A stretch of DNA of 64,000 bases, from assembly GCA_004431415.1 (NCBI GenBank), contig QPMI01000043.1:62001-126000 (forward strand), written 5' to 3'. The position numbers and the translations under genes were made by a program. Of this stretch, positions 23,205-34,535 are shown piece by piece; position 1 is the first letter of the stretch; the number at the start of each line of letters is the position of its first letter. The DNA comes from Cyanophora paradoxa (taxonomy: Eukaryota; Glaucocystophyceae; Cyanophorales; Cyanophoraceae). The notes beneath the pieces were generated by a model. That model was given only the letters and a program-made list of their open reading frames with translations. It ran no database searches and was not told the DNA's origin.

Positions 23205-25602
23205 CTAGCGCCCGGCGCCGCCGTAGATCTCCTGGCCGCCGGCGGCGGCCGCCGCCTCCCGGATCTCGTCGTCCAGGGTCCGCCTGGTCATGAGCACGGT
23301 GAGCGGGACCAAAAGAGGCGGGGGGGCGGGCAGGGGACCGGGAGGTGATGTCGCGGGCGGTGGCGAGGCGGGCCTCGACGGCGGCGATCTGCTCGGGGGA
23401 GTAGCGGTCGACGAGGCGGTCGGCCGCCTCGTGCTCCTTCGCCTCCGCAACGTGCAGCAGGATGCAGTTCCTCGCCCCGAACGGCCGCCGCTTGTCCCAC
23501 ACCGTCACGTACAGCGGGTACCGGTCCCCTGCGCCAGCGGCAGCCTCTGTGGGCACGGAGGGGCTGCCGGGGGGGCGCCCGCGCACCGGAGAAGGGGCTC
23601 ATGCCGCGCCAGACCTTCTCGACCATGTACTCGACGCTGCGGCGCGTGAGGGCAGGGGCGGGGCGCGAGGGGCGCGGGAGGGGGGGCGGGGCGCGCTCGT
23701 AGAGGTCCACGTGGGGGAGCTCCCAGCGCGGGTTCTGCACCAGGTGCTGCTTTCGCTCCCGCGGCTTCTTCGGCTCCTCGTTCTCCCCCGCCGCGCACGT
23801 CTGCCCCCGCCGCCTCGGGCCGGGGGCGGGGGCCGGGCAGGGCTGGCGGGCGCGCACGCGGGCGACGCAGCCGGGGGCGATGAGGCCCTTCTCCTCCAGC
23901 CGCTTCATGCACCGGATGTACACTGCCGCCCCGCCCTGCTCGCGAGCGGGCCCGCCAGCCGGCGACCGGCTCCGGGCGCGCGGGGCGGCGGCGCACGGGA
24001 CTCGCGGTTCGAGTGGGGCGTCTCGGGGTCCATAGGGAAGCCGGCGACTGGCGGGGGCCGGCGGGCCGGCTTGCAATGAAGCGGCGGGCACGGGGGGCGG
24101 GGGCGCACTGTCGGTGAGGAGGACGCTCGCGCAGGCGTTGCCGAAGATGGCCGGCATGCAGCCTGCGGCGCGTTCAGAGAGCTCCGGCGCGCAGGGGCCG
24201 CCGGCCGGGCGCGGCGGGGCGCGGGCGGACCGAAGACGGGCATGATTCCCGTGCGGAAGCGCTGGCGGAACATGGCAGAGTGCGGGTCGTGGCGCGCCTG
24301 CGGCTGCGGCACGAGCCGCGCCTTCGACTGCTCCGTCGAGTAGACCACTGCGCGAGGGTGAGAACGAAGCGCGCAGCAGAGCCGGAGACCGCCCTCGCAC
24401 CGCGCACGCCCTGCGTGACGCCGCTCTTCCGGAGGTGGTGCCGGATCTCCTTGGCCTGCCCCCGCCCCGTCGGGCTCCGCCGGGGGGCGAGGCGAGCAGG
24501 AGCCGGCCAGGCTACGCACGAGGAGACCCTTGGCTTCAGAAATGTCGCCCAGCCGTACGCGCGTCGGGTCGCAGTTGCCGCCCGCACCCATCGACGAGAT
24601 CAGCTGCGGGCGGGGGTCGGCGTCCCGCGGCGCGGCGCGCGGGCGCCCCGCCGCGCCTTGATCCCGTTCTTCTGGCAGTATGCGATGAGGAGGCACTTCG
24701 TCTCGCGGTTGTCGATGTTGTCTGCGCGACGGGGCGTCAGGCGAGCCGCCCTCTCCGGCTCCAGCGGGAGCGCGGCGCGGACCAACGACGTAGTCGGGGC
24801 GGCCGGAGAGGAGCCTGTCGATGCACTCCGGGAGCAGCATCGCGTTCACCGCCTCCACCTGCGCCTCCGGGCAGCTCTTCTTCACGTACTTGCCCATCAC
24901 TGCGCGCCCGTGTCGGCGCGGCCCTCGTGCGTGCACGGGGCGGGGCGAGGCGGGCGCCGGGCGACGGGGCGGCGGGCGCACCGGTCGCCTTCGGCTGGTT
25001 GACGTCCTCCCGCGACGCGCACGCGTGCCGGTTAAGGCTGCTGAGGGTCACCGTGTCGTAGCTAGCGGCGTAGAAGTGAGCACGCGCAGCGCGGCCGCGC
25101 TTGGCGGGCAGCGCACTCGATGAGCCGCAGGCGCCCCACGCCGCTCCGAGCAAGCACTGCGCGCCGCAATCAGCTCGCAGCGCCCCTGCGCCAGGCGCCC
25201 GCACGCACTGATCGCCGTGTGGCTGCCGACCTGCGGGGCGGGGTCAGCCGTCGCGCGGCGGGCCTGTGAGTGCGCCGCTCACCCCTCCGAGCCCCACAAC
25301 GACGACGAAGGACTGGCGGATCTTCTCGAACCCCTTCTCGCCAAAGAACAGGCGCTGCGCGGTCGCGATTAGCGCGCGACGTGCTCCGCGCGGCACAGAG
25401 CCCGCACCGTGCGGTTGTGGCGCTCGAGAGCCTCGTCGTCGAGCGGAGGCAGCTCCGGCCGCTGTGGCAAGTTCGAAAGGCGCAGCTCCGAGGCCTCGCG
25501 GGCCCGCAGGCCTGCCTGCTTCGCTGCCTCATCGTTGAGGTGCGAACGGAGCCATGCGAACCCGGCCCAGATCGCTATGGAGACGAGAAAGGGATCGGCC
25601 AT
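23205..25602 (-). CDS. tcdA: tRNA threonylcarbamoyladenosine dehydratase, TcdA/CsdL-like E1 superfamily
   Basis: The enzyme uses ATP to cyclise t6A37 of tRNA to ct6A; yeast homologues sit at the mitochondrial outer membrane. Starting at 25602 (an in-frame Met at 25641 is the alternative), the N-terminus MADPFLVSIAIWAGFAWLRS looks like a membrane anchor. The ThiF/E1 fold follows: RLFFGEKGFEKIRQSFVVVV (about 25345), GLGGVGSHTA, DTVTLSSLNRHACASREDV (about 25040), DYVVDNIDNRETKCLL (about 24710), SSMGAGGNCDPTRVRLGDIS (about 24560) and MPAIFGNACASVLL (about 24140). The C-terminal lobe contains LYVTVWDKRRPFGARNCILL and ends in GAGR-stop at 23205. About ten introns are implied, several with GC donors. 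The match to the family is strong along the whole length. Confidence 0.9.
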
Positions 25603-25978
25603 CAAAGGAGCCCCAGAAGGATTCGAAGAGCGGGCGAACAAGGTCGGCAGTCAGTGCCAGCTAGCTTGCAGTGCTTGTGACGCCTGGCATACAATCAGCG
25701 ATCTCGCGAGGACCAGCTAGCTAGAGTTTAGCTGTAGGACCAATCGCTAAGCTGGGTAACTCCACGAGCGCGCAGGAGCGTGCGCCGGCTCACCCGCGGC
25801 CTCCAGCTGCGTTGCGCTCGTATCCACCGCCTCCGTTAGCGTCCCCACCGGTTAGCGTCGCTCGTGGATAGCGCTGCGCTGCCGCCTGCCAGACCTCCGA
25901 GGCTCACACTGCCATGGCCATGGCCAGCTGATCATGAACGTTGACGTTGACGCACGCGTGCAGAGTGGCGCCCCGGCG
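25603..25978. other. Divergent promoter region
   Basis: The space lies between the starts of the TcdA gene (minus) and the small gene at 25979 (plus). It contains GCTAGCTAGC-like and CCATGGCCATGG palindromes. No exon was recognised. Confidence 0.4.
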
Positions 25979-26675
25979 ATGAGCGCCGGAGACGAGGGCG
26001 TCTGGCCGCACCGAAAGCTGCCGGAGCCTGAGTGGGCGCGTAAGGGGCCGCCTGGTGCGCTCGCCTGCGCCTTCAGCCGATATGGACTCGCACTGTGACC
26101 TTGCCAAGTTGAGCTAATCCGGCCGCGCTGGCCAGGCGTGCCGTACACTGGGGATAGGCGCCCCGTACGCGTGCCAGCGCCTAGGGCCGTTCCACCCGTG
26201 CCCCGAGGAGGCCCAGATCCAAACCAGTTCCCAATGCCCGAGATAAAGCAGAGGCCGTACGTGCCATCGTCCACGTTGGGACAGCCCGGCATGGACGTCG
26301 GTGCGCGTCCGCGATGGGGCGCACGGCGCGCGGGCCTGCCGCGGCTCACACGGAGGGCGAGCAGACGAGGCGCCGCCCCTCGGCAGGGAGTTCGTGAGCT
26401 TGAACGACACGTTCGCGAACTTCCCCGACCGCAAGCAGAAGCCCCTCAACGGGTCCGCCCTCGAGCTCCCCGGGCCCGCCTGCCCTCCCTCCCCCTTCAC
26501 ATCAGCGCCGACGAGGCGGGCCCGGGCGGTGGCGGGGGGCAGGCACCGGGGGTACTACAGCTACCACGACGATGACTGCCGGTGCGCTATGTATGGAGAG
26601 GAAAGCCACTGCAACCGCAACGGCTACATTTGGAGCTGCTGGTGCGCTGACGCCGCGGCCCTGCCCCCGGCCTAG
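25979..26675 (+). CDS. Small protein with Cys-rich C-terminus, function unknown
   Basis: Exons with local codon bias read MSAGDEGVWPHRKLPEPEWA (from 25979), then RGGPDPNQFPMPEIKQRPYV (about 26203), LNDTFANFPDRKQKPLNG (about 26400-26455) and HRGYYSYHDDDCRCAMYG to ALPPA-stop at 26675. The last exon has five Cys in 22 residues. No known family is recognised. One intron phase (about 26290-26395) does not resolve cleanly, so either an extra intron exists there or the sequence has a small error. The transcript could be real but the model is tentative. Confidence 0.4.
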
Positions 26676-27452
26676 GCCTAGATCTAGCTATCACAGTGTA
26701 GAGGCCAGCTGCAGACGGCGCCGCGCGCGCGTGGGCAGTCATTGCTTGCGCCCATGGACCGCAGCTGATCACCGTGCGCATGCCTTCTTTCCGACCCTTT
26801 TCTTTCCAATCTGCAGTGGGCAGTGGAACCGATACAGGTACGGTGCCAGTGCACGCCCCATCCCCGCGCGGCCGCGCCGCGCGCTGCCCCGAGTCCGTGT
26901 CTGATTGGATCCGGCCACTCCGCAGCGTCTGCTTCAAGTCTTGAAGCAGACTCGGGTCGCCAGCCCGGCTCCGCCTCGAGCCCGCCCTAGGCTAGGCCTC
27001 CTGGTCAAGGCTCGGCCCGGCCCGCCGCGCAGGCGCTGCGCATGCGCATCATGGCATGCTCGCGCGAGCACGCGCTGCGCGCGATCCACGTGCACATCTG
27101 TGAAAATTATTTCTGTTATTATTCTGAAATTAGGCCCTATAGTCGCCGTATAGCTTAAGCTTTATATATAGTTAGGCTGCCGGCCGCGCATGCGCAGCGC
27201 CACGCGTACGGTACGCGTACGCGAACTGTGATCATATGCATGAGCCGCGCGGATTTCAACGTTAAACGTTAACGCTAGCTATAGCGCCCAAATCGATCGT
27301 GCGCGCCGATGGAATGAATTTGAAGCGTTCGGCGGCTTTGAAGCGAAGCGTGATATCGATGCAGCCTAGGCTGGCAGATCAGACGCCAGCGCTAGCGCTT
27401 GCACGAGCACGAGCTGTGGGACAGTTGCGTACCCCCCAGATCGAGGCAAAAA
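26676..27452. other. Intergenic, AT-rich and palindrome-rich
   Basis: This lies between two plus-strand genes. It holds GCATGCGCAG and ACGCGTACGGTACGCGTACGCG palindromes (about 27200-27225) and an AT-rich block around 27100-27170. No exon with local codon bias is seen. It presumably includes the promoter of the PsbQ-like gene. Confidence 0.5.
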
Positions 27453-28196
27453 ATGTTCAGCTGCGCAGCAATCGCCGCCTCCCCGGCGCGCAAGCACATC
27501 TCGCTCCGATCGGAGTTCGCTGGGAAAGCTTGTCCGCGCACGGCGCCCCCGAAGGCCAGCCAGCCGGCGCGCGCCTCGTTCGGCTGCGAGGCCTCGGCGG
27601 AGGCATCCAGCTCCCGCCGGGCCTTCGTTGGATCCTCGCTCGCGGGCCTGCTGGCGTTCGGGTTGCTCCCGGCGACCGCACGCGCTGTCGACTACCGGCC
27701 CGACCAACTCGAGCGGCTGGGCCGCACCGTGCCCGAGATCCGCGACATCCTGCCCGGCTTCGAGGCAGACATCAAGGTCCGCTCGCGTCCGGCCCGCCGG
27801 TCGCGGCGCGGATCTCGCTGCTGACGCGCGCGCAGGACCTGATGGCCCAGAAGGAGTTCCGGACGGCGCGGCGGCGGCTGCGCACTTTCGACCGCCTCGT
27901 GCGCATGAGGCTGCAGAACGAGGTGGGCAACGAGCTCGCGGGTGAGGACAAGAAGCGGGCGGGGTCGGCGATGGATGTGCGGCCCGGGCGCCCGCCGCGC
28001 GGCGCTAGCTCGCCAGGGGCTGACGCGCGGCGAGCAGAAGCTTCGGGAGCACCTCTTCCGGCTGGACGAGCGGCTGAAGGGCGAGGACGAGGCGGGGGCC
28101 CGCTCGCAGCTCGCGACGCTCCTCACCGACATCGAGGCATACCTGCGCCTCGTCCCCGCCGCCGCCGGCGGCTCCGTCCTCCCCTCCGAGTTGTAG
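27453..28196 (+). CDS. Thylakoid lumen protein, PsbQ-like
   Basis: The start at 27453 gives a bipartite plastid targeting sequence: MFSCAAIAASPARKH and a Ser/Ala/Lys stretch, then a twin-arginine signal (SSRRAFVGSSLAGLLAFGLL) with an ATARA-V cleavage site. The mature protein is small and helical: YRPDQLERLGRTVPEIRDIL, AQKEFRTARRRLRTFDRLV, LREHLFRLDERLKG and LLTDIEAYLRLV, ending LPSEL-stop at 28196. Length and helix pattern fit PsbQ/PsbQ', an extrinsic subunit of the photosystem II oxygen-evolving complex. Another four-helix lumenal protein is possible. Three exons with introns at about 27776-27835 and 27943-28030. Tat targeting and the lumen location are better supported than the exact family. 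The lack of an ER signal peptide argues for a primary plastid. Confidence 0.6.
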
Positions 28197-28387
28197 GCCG
28201 CCCTCGCCCGCTTCTTCAACCTCAAGGCGACTCTATGGTCCTACGCCTGTGCTCAGATTTGGCCCGGGGGAGGGGGAGCCCCCCTCGGCGGGCAGCGGGG
28301 TACACAGATCGGTGTGGGGCCTTGCTTTACAGGGGGCGGGGCGGGAGGGGGCAGGCGGGACGGGGCGGGCGGGGCGGGCGGGGCCAG

Positions 28388-31300
28388 CTACTTGCGGGCG
28401 CGGGCGCGCTTGCGCTTGGGACCGGAGGAGGAGGAGGAGGAGCCGCTGGAGCTGGAGCCGGAGGAGGAGCTGTCCGAGGAGGAGGAGGAGCTGCTGGAGG
28501 ACGAGCTCGAGCTCGAGCTCGACGAGCTGCTCTCCTTGCGCGCCGCCTGCTGCGCCATGATCAGCTTCGGCATGTTCTTCAGGTGCTCGCGCAGCCCGTC
28601 CCTGCGCGCCCCCGGTCAGGCCGGCGGGAGGGGGGCGAGGGGCGGGCGGGCGGGCGGGTGCGCACGTGAGGCCGCCGAGGCCGATGGAGGTGAAGAAGTT
28701 GATGGCGAAGCGCGTGTTCTTGGGCGTGTCCCGCGGGAAGAGGCCCTGGTAGTACACCGCCATGAGCCTGCGCGGGCGGGGGCGCGGGGCGCGTGAGCTG
28801 CGTGCAGAGGGCGAGGGGGGCAGGGCGCGGGGCGGGGCGGGCGGACGGGTCGTTGAGGCGCTCGGAGAGCTTGGAGAGGCCGAGGTACTCGCAGAGCTCC
28901 TGGAAGAGGATCTTGATGAAGATGCGGGAGGAGGAGGTCGTCTCCTCCTCGTTGAGGTGGATGTACTGCAGGATCGTCCACGGCATCGCGTCGCTGTAGA
29001 GCAGGTGGGAGAAGAGCTTCGCCACGTTGCGCAGCTTGTTCGTCTCCAGCCGGTGGATCGTCGAGTACTGCGTCAGGAAGGCGTTCTGGAAGCACTCGAT
29101 CCAGACCGGCTTCAGCTGGCAGAAGCGCTGCGAGAGGAGCCCGTAGAACTTGAGGAAGGTCCGCTCCTGGCTGCAGCACTCCAGGATCATGGCGACGACC
29201 TCCATCTGCGGGGGGCGGGGCGGGCCGCGGGCCGCGGGTGAGCGGGCGCCGGGCTCCGTCGCGCGGGGAGGAGGGCGGGGCACCTCCTGGCCGTCGCGGA
29301 GCTTGATCTTGAGGAGCTTGTGGGCGCACTCCTCGAAGGAGAGGGAGGACATGATGGTGAGGTAGATCGAGCGGCGCAGGTTCACGTCCCCCATCCCCGA
29401 CGCGTCCACGATCCCGTCCTGCCCGCCCTGGCCCCCCGGCGCCCCCGCGCCCGACGGCTGCCCGCCGGCCTCGCCCTCGGACTCGTAGCTGGACTCGGAG
29501 GAGGCGTCCTCCTTGTCGGCGTCCCCGGCCGACTCCTCGTCCGAGCTCTCCCCCAGGATCTCCCGCTTGATCGCCTGGTACTTCTCCTCGTTCTCCGCGA
29601 AGTGCGGGTCGATGTGGAAGATGTCTGCCGCCGCCGGCAGCCGCGCCCTCAGCCCCCTCCTCCTCGCGGGGGGCGGGGGCGGGGGGGGCGCGCACCGAGG
29701 CTCTCCTCGCCGTCCATCTTGTCGTCGAGGCCGACCTCGTGCGTGATCTGGTCGTCCGCCTCCACCAGGTCGAGCTCGGGGAGCACCGCCGGGTGCTCCT
29801 TGAAGCCCGTCTTGCGCACCGCGAAGAGGTCCTCGATCAGGTACTGCACGCGCTTGTCGATCTCGCCCTCGTGCAGGATGCCGCGGAAGCGCTCGAAGAT
29901 GGCGTTCAGGCCCTGCGGCGACACGTCCGAGAGCATCGCCCCGCACTCCTTCGTGAACGAGACCGCCAGCTCCACCGAGTCGTCCGTCGGCTTCTCCAGC
30001 AGCAGCGTCAGCAGCTGCCGGCGAGGAACGGAGTCACGGCGCGCCGGGCGGACGGGCGGGCGAGGAGGGCGCGGGGACCTGCAGGGCGAGGATCTCGTGC
30101 GCGACCTGCTGGTTCACGAGGTGCGCCATGAACTTGGTCACGGCCAGACACATGATCTGCGCCGCGTCCCCGGTCGGCCGCCCGGCCGCGCTCGCGGGCC
30201 CTAGCGCCGGCGCCGGCGTGCGCGGACCTTGTCGTTACGCTTGTAGGCACGGCGGAACTGGAGGATGATGCGCTTGAGGAGGAGCTCGACGTTCTCGGGC
30301 ATCTTCGTGTTGATAACGGCCGCCAGCGCCGCGTACACGTTCGTGAAGGTCGGCGAGGCGAGCTGCGCCTTGAGGATCGACCGCGCCAACAGGCCGCGCC
30401 CGCGGATCAAGTTCTCGGCGAAGATCTCGGGGACGATGTTCTTGATGTTTGCGACGTTGACCTGCGCGGCGGCGGGCGCTCGGCACGGGTGGCGGGCGGA
30501 GCTCGCGGGGGCCTCCTCCGCTGCCCCGCACCTTGTTGATGAGACCGTTGATACTCTTACGAAGGGCGTCCCAGGTCATGCGCTGGTACTCCGGCGACTC
30601 CTTGTCTTTGGCCTCCTTCTGCATCTGGGCCAGCCGGAAGGGCGGGAGGTCTGGTGCGCGTGCGGAATGAGGAGAGGCGAGAACCGTTAGCTAGCAAAGG
30701 AACGGGGGGCGCACAGAGGCCGCCGGCCCTGCTCGGCAGGCCGGCCTTCGTGGGGCCGTCCATGGCCTGCCGCCCGGTGTCCTCCTGCAGCGAAATGAAA
30801 GGTGTCTGTGTGCGATTGAAACGAGCGCGCAGGGAAATTGCCCACCTTGGGGGGCGCCTCCGCGCGGGCGGCAGCCGACTCAGCGGCGCGGCGCTCCTGG
30901 GCGTCGCGGCGCCCGACTGCGAAATCCTCGTCGCGGCTGCGGTCGCGAGGAGGAGGGGGCTCCTTGCGATCCTCCCTGCGCGGCGAGAAATCAAGGACTG
31001 AGGAATGGAACGCGATGAGGGCAGATGAACCTGCGATCCGAGTCGCGGGGCCTGTCCCTGTCCCCCCTAGAGTCGCGGTCATCTCTGCTAAGCTTTGGTG
31101 AGCGGAAGGCTACGAAAGCCACGCTGCTGGGGCGGCGGACCTGCGGTCCCTGTCGCGCCTGTCATCCCGGCGATCCCGGCGCTCGGGGGTGCGGCTGCGT
31201 TTCCGCCTGTCATCGCGGTCGCGGCTCCTGCTGCGTGACCTCCGCTCCCGCCGCCGCTCGGGCGAGTCCGCGCGGCGCCGCCGCTCGGGCTCGGGCGAGC

Positions 31301-31504
31301 GGGAACGGGACTCTCGCTTCTTGTCGCTGCGGTCGCGGGAGGAAACGAACGTAAGGGCTTGTATGCAGCGCAGGGGGCCCGGGGCGAAGGCAGAGCGAAC
31401 CCGCGGGCTTCGGGCTTCTCGCGCTCCTCTTCGCGCTCGGAGGCGCTCTCTAACCGATCATCCTCGCTCGAAGAGCTGCTAGAACTGCTCGATTTCCGGC
31501 CCAT
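28388..31504 (-). CDS. CWC22: Pre-mRNA splicing factor CWC22
   Basis: CWC22 is a spliceosome component that escorts eIF4A3 for exon-junction-complex assembly. The start at 31504 is [10 protein letters not shown], followed by an Arg/Ser/Asp-rich region (about 31400-31050, [18 protein letters not shown]). The MIF4G domain begins with [20 protein letters not shown] (about 30590) and [20 protein letters not shown] (about 30460) and continues to [16 protein letters not shown]. The MA3 domain spans about 29400-28820 ([60 protein letters not shown]). The C-terminal exon has a tract of more than 20 consecutive Ser, then [11 protein letters not shown]-stop at 28388. About nine exons; introns such as the one near 29650-29697 are very GC-rich. 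The domain order matches the family closely. It is head-to-head with the bZIP gene (134 bp). Confidence 0.93.
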
Positions 31505-31638
31505 CGGTGCAAGCACTTCGATCAATTGTACCCCCAAGGGCTCGACTCCCCCCCCCCGTGTCGTGTCGTTGTACGTGCGAGCGCCACGTCGATCAAGTTG
31601 TGCACGCGAGCTCGCGGGGTGTCTAGCTCGATCTCCAG

Positions 31639-33607
31639 ATGGCGAGCGGGGTCAAGGCGCTGTCCTTGATGGACTCGCGCATGAACTTGACAGACTTCCT
31701 TGACCGCCTCACACCCACAAACGACGTGCGATCCCGTTTGGCTAGCAAATTCACACGCAGCCACACTCTGGCGCCCCCGCCGCACGGGTCTGGACTCAGA
31801 CAGCCGCCGCGCAGGCTGACGGCTCCGGAGAGGTCGAGGACCTTGACATGGAGCGAAGAGCGTTCCTGAAAGACCTCGCCTCGCTCGAAGATCAGTGGAA
31901 AAGGTGCGCGCTTCTGCATGGCCGCTTCGCGGCGCTCGCAGCCGACCCGCGGCGCTTCTTCGCAGCTGCACGGCTGCCTCGGAGATGAGCCTCAGCGATT
32001 TCATAGAAGCGGTGCGGCGGGGTTTTGGAGTTGGCACTGCCGCCGCTCGCCCCGATCGCCCGCCGCAGGCTGTCAAAGAGAAGCCGGACGCAACCACGTC
32101 GGCCGAGGCTGCTTCGTCCGCCGTGGGGAAGGTCGGAAGGGTGTGCGGCAAGCTCGCAACGCCGACGTCTTGCCGCGCGGTCCGCTGACTTTCCCGGCGC
32201 CCGCCGCGGCCCGTGCAGGACGCGGCCGTCAAGCTCCTTCGCACTTTCGGCTCCCTGAACACCAAGTGCCAGTCCCTGTTCTCCGAAGAGTTCGGCGTCG
32301 GTGCTTCTTGCCTCTGTCTGCTCGGCGCCCTGCGGCCTGCCGCTGACGCCCCTCCGCAGATGAGGTCTCCAGCCCGCGCAGCGCCGCTAAGACGTGCCAC
32401 TTCCGCCGCCTGACCGACTGCGCGCGCAGTTCATCCGATCGCTGCAGGGGGAGCAGGGGGCGCTGCCCAGCCCCGCCGCGGACCCCGAGAACCCGTTTAT
32501 AGCCGAGGCGCGGCGCGCCGGCTCCGCCGGCTCCGGTTCCTCCTCCCCGACCCTCATCAAGACCCCCGGCGGCGGCGTCACGCGGGCGCCGGGCCCGGCG
32601 CCGCGGCCCGGGGCGGTGCCGGTGGCGCCCGGGCGGCCGCCGCCGTCGGTGTCGCTGCCGGCGCCCTCGGCGACGACCGTGCAGCTCATCCGCACGGTCA
32701 GCTCCTTCCACAAGCACCCGGGGGCCCTCCCCTACCTCGAGCCCGGCACCGTCCCCGGCCTCCCCGCCGACGGCGTGCCGCGCACGCGGAGCCAGCGGGC
32801 GCGCGTGGCGCGGCACCAGCGGCGGCAGAAGCGGACGCAGCAGCGCGAGCAGGGGCGGCGGCGGGACAGCTCCGAGGGGGCCGAGGAGGTGCCGGAGGCC
32901 CGCATCCCCCGCCAGGCCTCCCTCCTCGCCCAGGACCGCTGGCGCGCCCAGATGCACCCCCGGGCCCCGCCCCCCAGCGTCCCCTCCCCCGTCCCCCTCG
33001 CCGCCTCCGTCCCCGTCGGCCCCGCCTCCCTCCGCGCCGGCGCCGTACCCCTCCTGGGCGCCGCCATCTCCAACCCCCTCGCCGCCTCCGCCTTCCGGCC
33101 GGCCCCCTCCTCCTCCTCCGGGCCGGCGCCGCTGCCCCCCGCGTCGAGCGCGCCGGCGCCGGCGCCGTCGGGGCGGAAGCGGAGCCGGGCGGCGTCCCCC
33201 GAGCCGGAGCCGGAGGTGAACCTGGACGAGATGGACGAGAAGAAGCGCAAGAAGTGGATCTGGTGCCCCGCCCCCGCCCCGCCCCGCCCCTCCCGCGCCC
33301 TCGCCCCCGCCGAGGCGGCGGCAGCATGCTGAGGAACCGGGAGTCGGCGGCGCGGGACCGCGCCCGCAAGAAGGAGCACGTCAAGAACCTCGAGGACCGC
33401 GTGCGCCCCCGCCGCCTCTTCTGCGCCCCTCCCTCCCCCGCCCCCCCGACGCCGCCCCGGCCCGGCCCGCAGAACGCGCAGCTCGAGTCGGAGAACATGG
33501 CGCTGCGGCGGCGCGTGGCCGAGCTTGAGGCCGCGCTCAACGGCAGCGGCGCCCGCCCGGGCGCAGGCCCCAGGCGCACCGCCTCCGGCCGCCTCTCCTC
33601 CAAGTAG
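31639..33607 (+). CDS. bZIP transcription factor
   Basis: The basic region MLRNRESAARDRARKKEHVK (about 33326-33385) has the N-x7-R signature. After an intron the zipper continues NAQLESENMALRRRVAELEA (about 33470-33530) with leucines at heptad spacing, so the protein should dimerise and bind DNA in the nucleus. Upstream of it are KRSRAASPEPEPEVNLDEMD and a long Pro/Ala/Ser-rich region (32.46-33.2 kb). The N-terminal exons from 31639 (MASGVKALSLMDSRMNLTDF; EVEDLDMERRAFLKDLASLE) are acidic and helical. They join by short introns, and no stop or AT-rich gap separates them from the bZIP part, so a single gene is favoured. A separate small gene ending near 32.2 kb cannot be excluded. Stop at 33607. 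Confidence 0.75.
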
Positions 33608-33691
33608 CGGCGGGGCCGGGGCCCCCGCGGCGCTCCCGCCTGCTTCCTGTACTCTTGATTGCTTGCTACCATCAAATCTATGAAGTGGGCG

Positions 33692-34470
33692 CTACGTGCC
33701 GGGCGGCCTGGGGGCGGCGTCGCCCGCTAATCGGGGCGCGTCTAAACCTCCGGGGGCCGGCGCCGCCGCCGAGCCGGAGCCGACGATGTCGTCGTGGTCG
33801 ATGCAGAGCGATCCGTCGGCGGACATCGAGATCTTCTTGACCTCGTCCGCGCGCCCGTGCTGCGCGCGCTCTCCGGCGTCGGCCGCGGCCGCGGCGGGGC
33901 GGGCCCGGAGGCGCCGGAGCGAGGGCGGCACGCACGCGCGCGAGGATTTCCTCGAGGTTGCGCTCCTCGCCGAACCAGCCGAGGTTGTCAGCGATCAAGT
34001 GCAGGTTCTGGCACCCGGGACACCGCACAATCACGATCCCCTCTGCGCCGCCGCGCCGCGCGCCGCCGCGTCAGACCGCGGGCCCGCTCGCGCAGCGGCG
34101 GCGGGGTGCGCGCACTCTCGTACGAGTTCTTCGAGATGATCTTGACCGATCTTGTGTCGCACTTGGCGCACGTGAAGACGAGGACCATCTTCGGGCCCGG
34201 TGTGACCACGCCGAGAGTGTCGTCCGCGCCTTCCGCCGCCTGCTGGGCCACGCCGGCACCCGCAGCCGGCGCTGAGTCCACTTGTTGTGCGGAGCGCAGC
34301 CACGCCGTGCCCGAGGCCGCGCGGGAGCTAAGGGGCGCAGCATGAGAGAGCCGGCCGACCGTCGCGTGGTGCCCGCAGCAGCACGCCGGCGTTGCACGCG
34401 CAGCTTGCGTGCTCGCAGCTCGTGTCAGCGGGCGGCCGGCCGGCCTCAGAAGCCTCGCGAGAGCTTGCAT
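33692..34470 (-). CDS. DNL-type zinc finger protein, Zim17/HEP-like mitochondrial Hsp70 chaperone
   Basis: The protein keeps mitochondrial (or plastid) Hsp70 soluble. The start at 34470 gives an Arg/Ala-rich, acid-free presequence ([20 protein letters not shown]). The zinc-binding DNL domain has [20 protein letters not shown] (about 34170) and, after an intron, [20 protein letters not shown] (about 34020), giving two CxxC pairs and the DNL motif. It continues with [10 protein letters not shown] and [20 protein letters not shown], ending PPGT-stop at 33692. Three exons. It is tail-to-tail with the bZIP gene (84 bp between stops) and head-to-head with the F-box gene (65 bp between starts). Confidence 0.9.
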
Positions 34471-34535
34471 CTCTGAATTCGAGGTCCCGTACCCGTGCGA
34501 GTTGGCCCCACCCTTGCGCCAGAGCTCAGCGAGGG

